Positions 48,401 through 59,378 of a DNA stretch of 64,000 bases are shown one piece after another (the stretch's first letter is position 1; every line of letters starts with the position of its first letter). The position numbers and the translations under genes are program-made. The notes under the pieces are model-generated. The model ran no database searches. It saw only the letters and a list, made by a program, of their open reading frames with translations, and was not told the origin of the DNA. Source of the stretch: Lamellibrachia columna (taxonomy: Eukaryota > Annelida > Polychaeta > Sabellida > Siboglinidae); assembly GCA_963662155.1 (NCBI GenBank), contig OY759274.1, positions 17,796,416 through 17,860,415 on the forward strand, in the 5' to 3' direction.

Positions 48401-48590
48401 TCATGGTGTATCCCCCAACACATCTCTTGCTACTGTGTCCAGCTACACCAGCTGACAGAACATAAAATAAGTTCTTATATAACCACTCAATCCAGTCTAT
48501 CAGATTATTCAAAGCAGTTTACACTTCACCCCCTGGCAAAACTGTTCATTTCAACGCCAACTCGACTTCTCTGGACCATAACAATTATTG

Positions 48591-48682
<92 letters not shown>

Positions 48683-48953
48683 GTATATATATATATATAA
48701 TATATATATATATGTATAGATATATATATCTATATATATATATATATATGCATTTTTTCAATAAAACCCAGCACATATTGGCAGGTTTGACTCTCTCGGT
48801 CGGTGACTTACCTGGAATGCGTTGGGTTTGTTGCCCAGAGCTTCACTGTCCACTTCCTCCACGGCACGCACATCAGCCAAGTTGATTCTTCCCTTCTCCT
48901 TCTCGGGAGATGTCTGAGGGAACAACATGAAGGAGGAAGATATTGAGGTCTGT

Positions 48954-49014
<61 letters not shown>

Positions 49015-52000
49015 TTTGTGACAATATTAAAGAAAAACATTTGCACTGGGGGGAGAGAAAGGGGGAAAGAGAGCAATGACCCCTCCCCCCTGAGTGCACA
49101 GGGAGGGGTCATTGATTACATTGGCAAAGTTCTGCCTACAACATAGCAAGGACCAGTATATCTCTCAACATGATGTCTGATAATAAACACAATTGTGTGC
49201 CCTGCCCTGGTTAGCAGGTGTTTCAACCTGGGTTGATATGTTTTTGAGATAACCAGCAACACAGGAGGCAACATGAATGACAATTACTGTGTAACATTGT
49301 GTGATTGACAGGCAAGTCAGGCGTAGCCAAGATAAATTGATATCAAGCAAGCTCTGTATGACTTAGCTGATACTATATAATACATGTAAGACTTTGTTTG
49401 GCCATCACACTTGTCAATTTCCCCAGGGTGACAAATTACCCATTTCCTGTTAATAATCTAGATATGACAACATGGCTTTGTAATTCTAAACCCCACACAC
49501 AGACATATCAAAAGCAGCATTGAGTAGTTAACTTGAATATTGATCTTAAATATAACATTTAGGAGGCATTCATGCCCCAGGCTATCAGAACTACTTTCTC
49601 TTAGCTTCAATTTAAATTTTACTAGAAACCAGGAAGGATAGGGTTAATCTCTGAGACTGCTAACACAACCATCTCATTGAAACTTATAATCTACAAAGGG
49701 TGGATGTGGAGAGGGATGGTGGAGAAGAGATGGAGAGGGATGGTGGAGAAGATATGGAGAGGAAGGGTGGAGAAGAGATGGAGGTGGAGAAGAGATAGAG
49801 ATGGAGGGGTGGAGAAGAGATCTGGGAAGGGTGGATAATATATGGAGGGGGTGGGAAGTTTTTTAATAATCAAAAACACTCAACTGAATACGCATCACTT
49901 GAACTAGTAGATAGAATAATAACATAAATGGATAATAATGATGTACAGGCTCTACCATTTAGTATTTTCCTTGACCTCTCCAAGGCCTTCAATACAATCG
50001 ATCATTCAATACTATTAAACAAATTAAGATATTATGGCTTGGACTGTTCTACTCAGAATTTATTTAAAGGCTACTTAAGCAACCAAAGACAATACACTGA
50101 ATTTAAAAATTAAAGTTCTGATATTTTACCTATTACAATTGGTGTACCACAATGATCCATCCGTGGTCCCCTTGTTATTTATAATATATATTAATGATTT
50201 CCCAAAAGCTAGTAAAATGTTTAACTTTATTATGTATGCTGATGACACCGCCTTATTTAGCACCATCAAATATTTTAATGACAATTTACCAAACAGAAGT
50301 ACTGAATCGGCCATAAATGATGAACTCCTTAAAATACTTGGATGGCTTAATATTAATAAATTATTATTAAACAGAAACAAAATCCTCTTATATAATACGC
50401 TAATTCTATCTCATATTAAATATTGTGTTATGACATGGGGATACCAAGGTAACCAAATGCTGACATTTCAAAAGAAAGCTGTGTGAATTTTAAATACAAT
50501 TCTCATACTGAGCCACTTTAAAAAAAAAAAAAATTAAATAAAAATGACATGAAAGTTACATGAACTTAAATCCTATTTTAAGCACAAATATAAAAATTTA
50601 CTTGCCTACTTATTAAAGTGGAAGTTAACACCAAATGTTTATATACACAATTATAACACAAGGAGCACCACTGATTTATGCTCAATCAGAACCAAACTTG
50701 ACTTTGCCAAAAGATGTGTGTGTATGTGTATGTGTAAGTGTGTGTATGTGCAAGTGTGGGTGTGTATGTGTGTGTGGGTGTGTGTGTATGTATATGTAAG
50801 TGTGGGTGTGCACACACATGCACGCACATACGCACACACACACACACACACACGTATATTGAAATGAATGTATGACAACTATCTTTCACAATTTTTTCTA
50901 CATATTATCACAAATATTCCAATACCTGCATATACACATATCGATAGTTGTGCACACTCTTTCTTTCTTCTGCTACACATACCACTTCCTTTGTATAAAT
51001 GAGTTAATCATTAAAACATTTCTGTGGCTCCTATGAGAGCAAATGTAATGTCTTAATAGGAGTCACTGCCCCCTTTAATCAAAAGGGTTGGAGACAGATG
51101 GTGGAGAAGAGATGGGGAGGGTGGAGAAAAGATGGAGAGGGAGGGTGGAGAAAAGAGGGAGGTGGAGAAGAGATGGAGGGGTGGAGAAGAGATTGGGGAG
51201 GGTGGAGAAGAGATGTAGGGAAGGTTGGAGAAAAGATGAAGAGGGAGGGTGGAGAAGAAATGGAGAGGGAAGTTGAGAAGAGATGGAGGGATGAAGAAGA
51301 GATTGGGGAGGGTCGAGAAGAGATGGAGGAGTGCGGAGAAGAGGTAGAGAAAGAGGGTGGAGAAGAGAATAAGAGGGAGGATGGAGATGAGATGGCAGGT
51401 GGAGATGATATGGAGAAAGATTGGGGAGAATAGATGGAGAAGGGGGTGAAGAAGAGATTGAAAGGGAAGGTGGAGAAGAGATGCAGGGGAGGGTGGAGAA
51501 AAGATGGAGAGGGAGGATGGAGAAGAGAGGCAGAGAAGAGATATAGATGGAGGGTGGAGAAGAGATTGGGGGAGGAGTGTGGAGAAGAGAAGATGGAGAA
51601 GGGATGGAAAGGGGGTGGAGAAGATATGGACAAGGAGGGTGAAAACGAGATGGAGAGTGAGGGTGGAGAAGAGATGGAGAAGGAGGTGGAGATGATATTG
51701 ATAGGGAGGATGGAGAAGAGATGGGGAGGGTTGTGAAAGAGGAAGGCCAATCATTACATTTTAAATCTTTAAAGAAGTTGCAACCAAGAGGTACTTATAT
51801 AAAAAATTCAACTTTAATAGAAACTGCCAACAACAGTGAACAGATTCACCACTGATTGATTACATTGATGCAGTTCTGCTTACATTACAAAAAGGGATCT
51901 GCAACTGGTGAAAAATATGAATGGCTGTTGCTGTGTACTATTATTTGACTGACACTGACAGACAAATCAGATGGAATGAAAGATAACAGAGTCTTAATGT

Positions 52001-54259
52001 ATACAATATCAACATAATTAGGTCTCTGTGATTTAGCTGATGCTATGTAACACATGCATGTCTGATTCCATTTCTGCTTGATAAGCATACATTTCCAGAT
52101 TAAAAAATAAACCACTTACCTGTCATAATCTATATATAGCAACTCCAATATTTATCTTTAAGAACAAATTTAAGAGGCTGTCCATGTTTCATCTTTAAAA
52201 CAAAACTGACAAATATCTCAGGATGGCGTGTTACAGACGAAAAAATTGTGGACTCTCAATAAGCCAATGGCTTCTTTGTCCACTTGCCATCTGGGCCTTT
52301 GTCTTGGATGGCAATCTTGTTAAATCTTGTTAAATCTGATTTTCTGTCAGTATGGTTGTGTGTGGGTGTGCTTGTGTGTGTGCTTGTGTGTGTGTTTGTG
52401 TGTGTTCATGCATGTGTGTTTGTGTGTGTGCGCCTGCATGTTTGTGAATATGCCTACATGTGTGCATGTTTATTTGTGCATGCATGTGTGCAAGCGTTTT
52501 TGCATGTGTGCAATCGTGTACCCTTCAATTATTCTTTCTTTGATGGTTTTTGTCAAGTGATTTCAAGATTGTCATCAATCTTGTTTTGAAAAGGTGGACT
52601 AACTTTCTCAATAGTATTTTGCAAGCTTAAGGATGTTAATTCTGTTAGTGTCTTAGTGGAGGATCAGGACGAACTGTGGGTGGGGTGAAAGGGAGGGAGT
52701 GCTGGAGTTGGAAAGGATGGGGTATTGAAAGAGAGGAAGGGTGGAAATGGAGACACAGCCATTTCATAAAAAATTTAAAAACTTGCCTTAACCCTGGCTA
52801 CAGGTCTGTGGAGTGCACACATAAGTTGCAAACAAGATAAAAAGATGACAGTAAAGAACACCTGTAAGAGCCGCTCACCTCTGGTGCACCTCCGTGATAT
52901 CGCAGCACTTTATTCGTGAGAACGAACCACCGACACATGAAGTTCTCCACCTTGATGGCTCCCTTCATCTGAGACCTCTTCACCATGAAGGCCATCTTGA
53001 TCATCTCACTGCCACTACCCATGATGAAGTTCACACTACAAGTCATCTCTGGTTAATGTAAACATGAAGATATGTGTGTATGTGCATGCATGCGTGCATG
53101 CGTGCATTGCATGTGTATGTGCGTGCATATCTGTCTTGCAGATTTTTCCGCCAAAGAATAAAATTTCATATATGTTTTGCATTTTCTCAAATCATCATGC
53201 ACTCATTCACCATGCATGCACACATGTGCACTCATTCATTCACCATGCATGCACATATGTGCACTCACTCATTCACCATGCATGCACACATGTGCACTCA
53301 CTCATTCACCATGCATGTACACATGTGCACTCACTCATTCACTATGCATGCACACATGTGCACTCACATTCACCATGCATGCACACATGTGCACTCACTC
53401 ACCATGCATGCACACATGTGCACTCACTCATTCACCATGTATGCACACACGTGCACTCACTCACTACACCTGCACACACGTGCACTAACTTACCATGCAT
53501 GCACACATGTGCACTCACTCACCACGCATGCACACACATGCACTCACTCACCACACATGTACACTCACTCACTCACCTTGCATGCACACACGTGCACTTG
53601 CACACCCACATGCGCACACACACAGTTTAGAACTTGCCTGTATAAAGGTTGTCAGGAGTGTCAAAAAGGTGCCACTAAAGATTTATTTTGACTACATTTG
53701 ACATCAGATAACTTTCTTGCAGCTGTGTAGAATTTCCAGCAAGAGAACACAGGCGAAACACCATCTCACAGGGTTTACTTTATTCAGTCTCCAGAAAACA
53801 CTTCGAAGGTCAAGCACGTTCGTTAAACAACACATGCTGAAATGCTCTAGATTTTCAATAATTTGATTGTGTAGTTGAGAAAGTATAATTGCTAACCCCC
53901 ATGCATCCCATAGGATTAAAATCAGTGTGTCTAATAGAATGGTTGACCAATTTCTTTTACATACCCAGTAATCCAGATGTTATACAGAAATATGCAGCTT
54001 ACCACATAAAATATAGATTTCTTATGATTTTGTACATGAATTTATAAGCATAACCATAATGTTGTCATGCCCATTCTCAGGGAGATCTAGGGAAAGCTTG
54101 TAAAAAAACTTTTTAAGAAAATTTGTTTTAACAGTAAAAATGTTCAGAAATCATCCCATCTCGGCTGATTGTTTACGACTGAACCCCCCTTTTCAAAACC
54201 CTGAGGGTGGACCTGTATATTATATATATAACTAACCTGATGAGTAGAGTTCCAAGCAT
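45452..54259 (-). CDS. Tec-family-type PH domain + Btk motif protein, no kinase (unit 3)
   Basis: Exons 54237-54259, 52879-53035, 48812-48913, 46533-46632 and 45452-45636, again in phase with intact GT-AG borders. Exons 2 to 4 carry the unit 2 variants (including Leu in [10 protein letters not shown]), while exon 1 has the unit 1 codon ACG. Intron 1 has small deletions near exon 1 (AAAGAACACCTG, 52850). The predicted protein differs from unit 1 at one residue only. This is the 5'-most copy on the minus strand and faces the 3' end of the unrecognised gene at 59379. Confidence 0.77.
46633..48455. repeat. 79-bp splice-acceptor minisatellite, unit 3 (~23 units)
   Basis: Counterpart of 15461-17335; unit order follows unit 2 closely, with a few private substitutions (GTATATCCCC, CAACAACACATC). 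Confidence 0.92.
48596..48752. repeat. (TA)n microsatellite, intron 2, unit 3
   Basis: The shortest of the three TA tracts at this site. Confidence 0.95.
49883..50712 (+). pseudogene. Non-LTR reverse transcriptase fragment (YADDT type), unit 3
   Basis: Counterpart of 18835-19675. It shares with unit 1 the TAA stop (50111-50113); the A/T run near 50520 differs from both. Confidence 0.82.
50952..51018. repeat. 64-bp repeat, single unit (unit 3)
   Basis: Only one copy of the element that is 4x in unit 1 and 8x in unit 2. Confidence 0.9.
51090..51740. repeat. Polypurine minisatellite (GGTGGAGAAGAGATGGAG), unit 3
   Basis: Counterpart of 20250-20900. Confidence 0.93.
52206..52337 (+). mobile_element. 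5'-truncated CR1-like LINE tail, unit 3
   Basis: Counterpart of 21365-21497. Its presence in all three units shows it predates the duplication. Confidence 0.8.
53080..53625. repeat. Minisatellite (CACCATGCATGCACACATGTGCACT), unit 3
   Basis: Counterpart of 22240-22790; long [11 protein letters not shown] frames are artefacts. Confidence 0.9.
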
Positions 54260-54297
54260 CCAGCAAAGAATGGCGGCCAACAGAGAACGACTGACTG

Positions 54298-54305
54298 CTT
54301 TATAC
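54298..54305 (-). promoter_or_regulatory. TATA box of the PH/Btk-motif gene, unit 3
   Basis: GTATAAAG on the minus strand, 39 bp upstream of the predicted ATG at 54259, as in the other units. Confidence 0.5.
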
Positions 54306-54744
54306 AAATTCTAGATCATTATCACTGAGCCAGTATTTATTCAGGTAACGCCCTTAGGTGAAAGTCTGACACTGGGACTTACCAGCCTGCCAGAAATAGT
54401 TCAATTGATCACCATTCATGCATGCAATGCCATGTATACATGTTGCGCTTAATTTATTTAGTCATGAAAGAAAGATGGTGTACAGGAATCCAGCTTCATA
54501 AGGAAGCAGGATATGTTCCTTTGGTTGCTTTTTGACAGTTGATTGATTGGATGTAGTCACATGGGTTCATATTGTGGATGAGCAGCAGAAACAGGGAAAT
54601 ACCTAGGCATGCTGAAGAGCATATCGAGTCAGTGACAGTGTGGTCAGAGTGAAAGGTCCTTCTCAGTTACATTTTTTCGCTTGTCTCGATTTATAATTAT
54701 TTCATGAAAAACATGGTCATTTGTCGGATGGTCAAAAATTGGTC

Positions 54745-55390
54745 TCTTAAAGTTCCCTCCTCAATTCTGTTAAAGGTCCCTCCTCAACTCTCTTAAAGGT
54801 TCCTCTTCAACTATCTTAAAGGTTCCTCTTCAACTCTCTTAAAGGTTCCTCCTCTACTCTCTTAAAGGTTCCTCCTCAACTCTCTTAAAGGTTCCTCCTC
54901 AACTCTCTTAAAGGTTCCTCCTCAATTATCTTAAAAGTTCCTCCTCAACTCTTTTAAAGGTTCCTCTTCAACTCTCTTAAAGGTTCCTCCTCAATTATCT
55001 TAAAAGTTCCTCCTCAATTCTCTTAAAGGTTCCTCCTCTACTCTCTTAAAGGTTCCGCCTCAACTCTCTTAAAGGTTCCTCCTCAACTCTCTTAAAGCTT
55101 CCTCTTCAACTCTCTTAAAGGTTCCTCCTCAACTCTCTTAAAGGTTCCGCCTCAACTCTCTTAAAGGTTCCTCCTCAATTATCTTAAAAGTTCCTCCTCA
55201 ACTCTTTTAAAGGTTCCTCCTCAACTCTCTTAAAGGTTCCTCTTCAATTCTCTTAAAGATCCCTCCCCAACTCTCTTAAAGGTCCTTCCTCAACTCTCTT
55301 AAAGGTTCTTGTTCAATTCTCTTAAAGGTCCCTCCTCAACTCTCTTAAAGGTCCTTCCTCAACTGTTTTAAAGGTTCCTCCTCAATTAGA
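54745..55390. repeat. 21-bp minisatellite upstream of the promoter, unit 3 (~30 units)
   Basis: Counterpart of 23910-24580. Confidence 0.95.
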
Positions 55391-55889
55391 TTTTTTTGCC
55401 AGTCTCATTTCAAATTCATTTTCAAAACCTTCCTAGTATCCACTGCAACATGCTAGCTCGTTTGTGCAACTTTTGTATGTAATTTTGGTGAAATCATCAG
55501 ACCAACCATTGAATTACTTTGTTTGGTCAAATACAACATGAAAATAAAAACACTGAAAACTCGCAAATTTCGCCCTTAGTGAAATTTTAAAACTTTGTCA
55601 TGTGATCGGCGAGAGGATGGAAGTCACATCCGATCAACTCTTTCGATGACTTGAACAAAAATAGGCATTTTGTTATTAATTAAATTGACTGCGGATGTTA
55701 TATAAACTATTCACACACTACGTTTTACGTTTGGATATCAACAAACAAGTACAGGTGAATTCTTAAACAGCGCTGTATCCAGTCCTTGGGATCACTGAAA
55801 GCACTTTACACTTCACCCTCCGCCAGCACACCTGGTCCTTCCAACGCCAACTCGACTTCTCTGGCTCACTCTGTCACAGAACAAGGGTG

Positions 55890-56310
55890 CTCTGTTTCGC
55901 TGAACTCTGACATGGTTCAATGGGGAGGTCAGTGGTAACAATCACTGAACTTTGACATGGTTCAATGGGGTCAGTGGTTACAATCACTGAACTTTGACAT
56001 GGTTCAATGGTTACAATCACTGAACCTTGACATGGTTCAGTGGGGTTAGTGGTTACAATCACTGAACCTTGACATGGTTCAATGGGGGTCAGTGGTTACA
56101 ATCACTGAACTTTGACATGATTCAATGGGGGTCAGTGGTTACAATCACTGAACCTTGACATGGTTCAATGGGGGTCAGTGGTTACAATCACTGAACTTTT
56201 ACATGGTTCAATGGGAGTCAGTGGTTACAACCACTGAACTTTGACATGGTTCAATAGAGGTCAGTGGTTACAAGCACTGAACTTTAACATGATTCTATGG
56301 GGGTTAGTGG
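55890..56310. repeat. 43-bp minisatellite, unit 3 (~9-10 units)
   Basis: Counterpart of 25078-25490. Confidence 0.93.
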
Positions 56311-56399
56311 ATACAATCCCATTTCTTGCCTTTAAAACATACGTTCCCAAGTGAATTATGTACTGTCAGTATTTATTCAACAGAAATATTTATGAAAAT

Positions 56400-57040
56400 A
56401 CATTGGCCACAGCTGCACGGCCAGACTGAGTGGTGTGTACAAGGAGTTGGCAACGGCTGCGTGGCCAGACAGAGTGGTGCGTACAAGGAGTTGGCCATGG
56501 CTGGGCAGCCAGACAGATTGGTGCGTACAAGGAGTTGGCCACGGCTGCGCGGCCAGACTGAGTGTTGCGTATAAGACTGAGTGGTGCGTACAAGGAGTTG
56601 GCCACAGCTGGGTGGCCAGACTGAGTGTTGCGTATAAGACCGAGTGGTGTGTACAAGGAGTTGGCCACGGCTGCACGGCCAGACTGAATGGTGCATACAA
56701 GGAGTTGGCCATGGCTGCACGGCCAGACTGAGTGGTGTACAAAGGAGTTGGCCATGGCTGCACGGCCAGACCGAGTGACACGTACAAGGTGTTGGCCACA
56801 GCTGCGCGGCCAAACCGAGTGACACATACAAGGAGTTGGCCACGGCTGCACGGCCAGACCAAGTGACGCGTACAATGAGTTGGCCACGGCTGCGCGGCCA
56901 GACCGAGTGACACGTGCAAGGAGTTGGCCACAGCTGCACGGCCAGACCGAGTGACACGAGCAAGGAGTTGGCCACAGCTGCGCGGCCAGACCAAATGATA
57001 CGTACATGGCTGCACGGCCACACTGAGTGATACGTACAAA
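56400..57040. repeat. 44-bp GC-rich minisatellite, unit 3 (~14 units)
   Basis: Units contain GGAGTTGGCCACGGCTG and CGCGGCCAGACCGAGTG, far richer in G+C than their surroundings. TGGCC and GGCCA bracket each core so that every unit can fold. All three minus frames stay open for about 225 codons because the unit length is not a multiple of three and lacks stops; no gene is implied. Confidence 0.93.
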
Positions 57041-57129
57041 GAGGGGGACATGCCATATATGTACTCCCATCCTAGTACAAATGGACTAAAGTAGTCAGAA
57101 AAAACTTCTTTTCAAACACTTGCCCACTG

Positions 57130-57370
57130 GGTCTGTTTTTGTTCGTGGTCACCAACAAAGAACAGATTTCCAGTTGGTGCAACAACACTTTATTAATGTT
57201 CAACAGCAAACACGTGATAGCCCTGTCCCGCTTCCTAGCAGTCTATATACATCGCACACAACTTCAGCACTCGACGGCTGCTCAAATCATCAACCCAAAG
57301 AAAATGCAACTCTGGAATGTCAAGCTCCACAAAACAATTACATGAAATGGCGGGAACCTTCCAACTCACC
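57130..57370 (-). mobile_element. LTR-like element right of the tandem array
   Basis: On the minus strand: GATGTATATAGACTGC (TATA-type), then AATAAAGTGTTGTTGCACC (poly(A)-type), then TTGGTGACCACGAAC, which resembles an LTR end plus a primer-binding site. It shares CAGCCGTC, TTGCTGTTGA and AATAAAGTGTTGT with the LTR-like elements at the left ends of the three units. No gag or pol sequence adjoins it, so it is best read as a solo LTR. Confidence 0.45.
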
Positions 57371-57649
57371 AACAGAAAACCAAACAATACTGTCTTTATT
57401 CTAGAAAGTTCTGGAAAAGGTCAAGAAATACTGCCACAAATACAACATATCACAACCTTAGGTCAAAATCAGGGGGCCCAAATGTCAACCCTTTTGTATC
57501 TGCCTCCTACCCCAAATGGTTAAAACTGGCCCCCTGAATACTTATTTTTGTCAATATTTATTCACACAAACAAAGGACAACATCTTGTGCTTTTCTACAG
57601 CAGCAGCATTTCCTTTGTATAATCACTCAACACTCACCTTGAATATATT

Positions 57650-57792
57650 GTTGTTAACAACACAAAATACTGTGTGCATTGTAGTTAACAACACAAAATA
57701 CTGTGTGCATTGTAGTTAACAACACAAAATACTGTGTGCATTGTAGTTAACAACACAAAATACTGTGTGCATTGTAGTTAACAACACAAAAC
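57650..57792. repeat. 31-bp minisatellite, ~4.5 units
   Basis: Units of GTTAACAACACAAAATACTG plus TGTGCATTGTA in the 3' flank of the unrecognised gene. Confidence 0.92.
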
Positions 57793-58690
57793 TTAAGTGG
57801 GAAGACGTGTTAGTGGGAAAGTGTTAGTGTGCAATCAACATATGTGCTTTGAACACGTAAACACATCTACTGCTCAAACAAACACTATCTTTCAATACAA
57901 TCTGTTTGATTTTCCTCCATAAATATATATTGTATCAGAGAGCAACAAGTGCCTTCTCTGATACATAGACAAAATAATTTAATTAACCAAACATTCAAAA
58001 TGCACCACAACATTTCACCATCTTCCACTTGATTATGAGAGTTTAGCAAAACACCAAAGATGTCTCAATAGGGGTCAGTACAGTAATCAATCCAAACCAC
58101 GAACCAATGAAAAGTTCAATGTGAAACTTAACAAATTTCAAGCTCGATATTACAAAAGCCACAGACTTATAAATTATCAAAATGTTGCATGCATAACACA
58201 TTAACCATAACCAGAATTTACATGGCTAATATAAACAAATTCAAATCTGGACAAAACTTCCAATTGGTTACCGCAACTGCCGATAACTATTTTACACAAT
58301 TATTGCTATTAAGAAAGTGTTGGAACTCTTAACTAGACAAACATCATTAATGTGAATAGATATCAATAAATCACAGAGTTAGCTGTGGCTGCAGCCGTTG
58401 ATATGCCACATACGTACAATAACATTCATGCAGTGTTTAGTGCATTGCGATGCATCGTGGACAAACATGTGTATTGTAAAGCTGAAACACAGTCATACAA
58501 TTAATTAGTTATTACAGTGAAAATAATTCTTGCAACACGCTAATAGCAATCAGATATATGGCACTGGCCAATTTCACACTGGTGTAACTAACTGTTGGAA
58601 TAAAACTGAGTGTTCTGCAAGCATATTAAATCTCCAATCCATGGAATCACATTCTAAGAGCTGTGTCAGTGTTTCCCAGTGCTAACTTGG
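57793..58690. other. 3' flank or 3'UTR of the unrecognised gene, nothing further seen
   Basis: AT-rich single-copy sequence without exons that I can support. It could hold the 3'UTR of the gene ending at 59379; no clear poly(A) signal was chosen. Confidence 0.4.
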
Positions 58691-58699
58691 TCATGTATG

Positions 58700-59035
58700 T
58701 TGACTTTCTATTTCTGGTACCAGGTGAGAATGCAGTGAGGTTACACAACCAGACCACGGATTATACTTTCTATTTCTGGTACCAGGTGAGAATACATCAT
58801 TACAGTGAGGTTACACAACCAGACCCAGGATTATACTTTCTATTTCTGGTACCAGGTGAGAATGCAGTGAGGTTACACAACCAGACCCAGGATTATACTT
58901 TCTATTTCTGGTACCAGGTGAGAATGCATCATTACAGTGAGGTTACACAACCAGACCCAGGATTATACTTTCTATTTCTGGTACCAGGTGAGAATGCATC
59001 ATTACAGTGAGGTTACACAACCAGACGCAGGATTA
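58700..59035. repeat. 61/71-bp minisatellite, ~5 units
   Basis: Units contain TATACTTTCTATTTCTGGTA, CCAGGTGAGAATGCA and AGGTTACACAACCAGACC; some have an extra CATCATTACAG. The plus-strand open frame of 115 codons is an artefact. Confidence 0.9.
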
Positions 59036-59378
59036 TAATATACTTTCTTCCTAGAATGACTTCCTGCCAATACATTCCTTCTCAACTTACAAACATCTTG
59101 CGAGATGATAACATGGATACGAATGTCAAGAGACAGCCTCTGATAGTAGTGAGCATCATCTAAGATATTTCATAACAACAAAGATTGACCACTGACACAC
59201 CCGCTGAGTCCCAGCATGCATTGGGTCGACGTATCCCATCAGGCATTGTTTGTTTACAAAAGAGTTCCAATGTGTGCTGGGTCCAGCCAGTCCAGAACGT
59301 ACTGAAACGACCTAACACCGGGTCAGTGACCCAGTGTGACTGGCCAATGTATTGCAGCAGGTCTCTCTCTCACTCACA

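Larger units (their letters stand above)
43868..57046. repeat. Tandem segmental duplication, unit 3 (without LINE)
   Basis: The third copy, about 13.2 kb. Its left end follows the LINE of unit 2. On the right it does not contain the LINE; the 44-bp minisatellite runs for about 14 units and passes into single-copy flank near 57046. The right border is uncertain by the length of that array. Only one copy of the 64-bp repeat is present. Confidence 0.93.

Noticed and set aside
56373..57070. Three minus-strand frames of about 225 codons (VWPCSRGQLLV type)
   Set aside because: All three frames are open because a 44-bp stop-free unit cycles through the frames; no start context or splice support.
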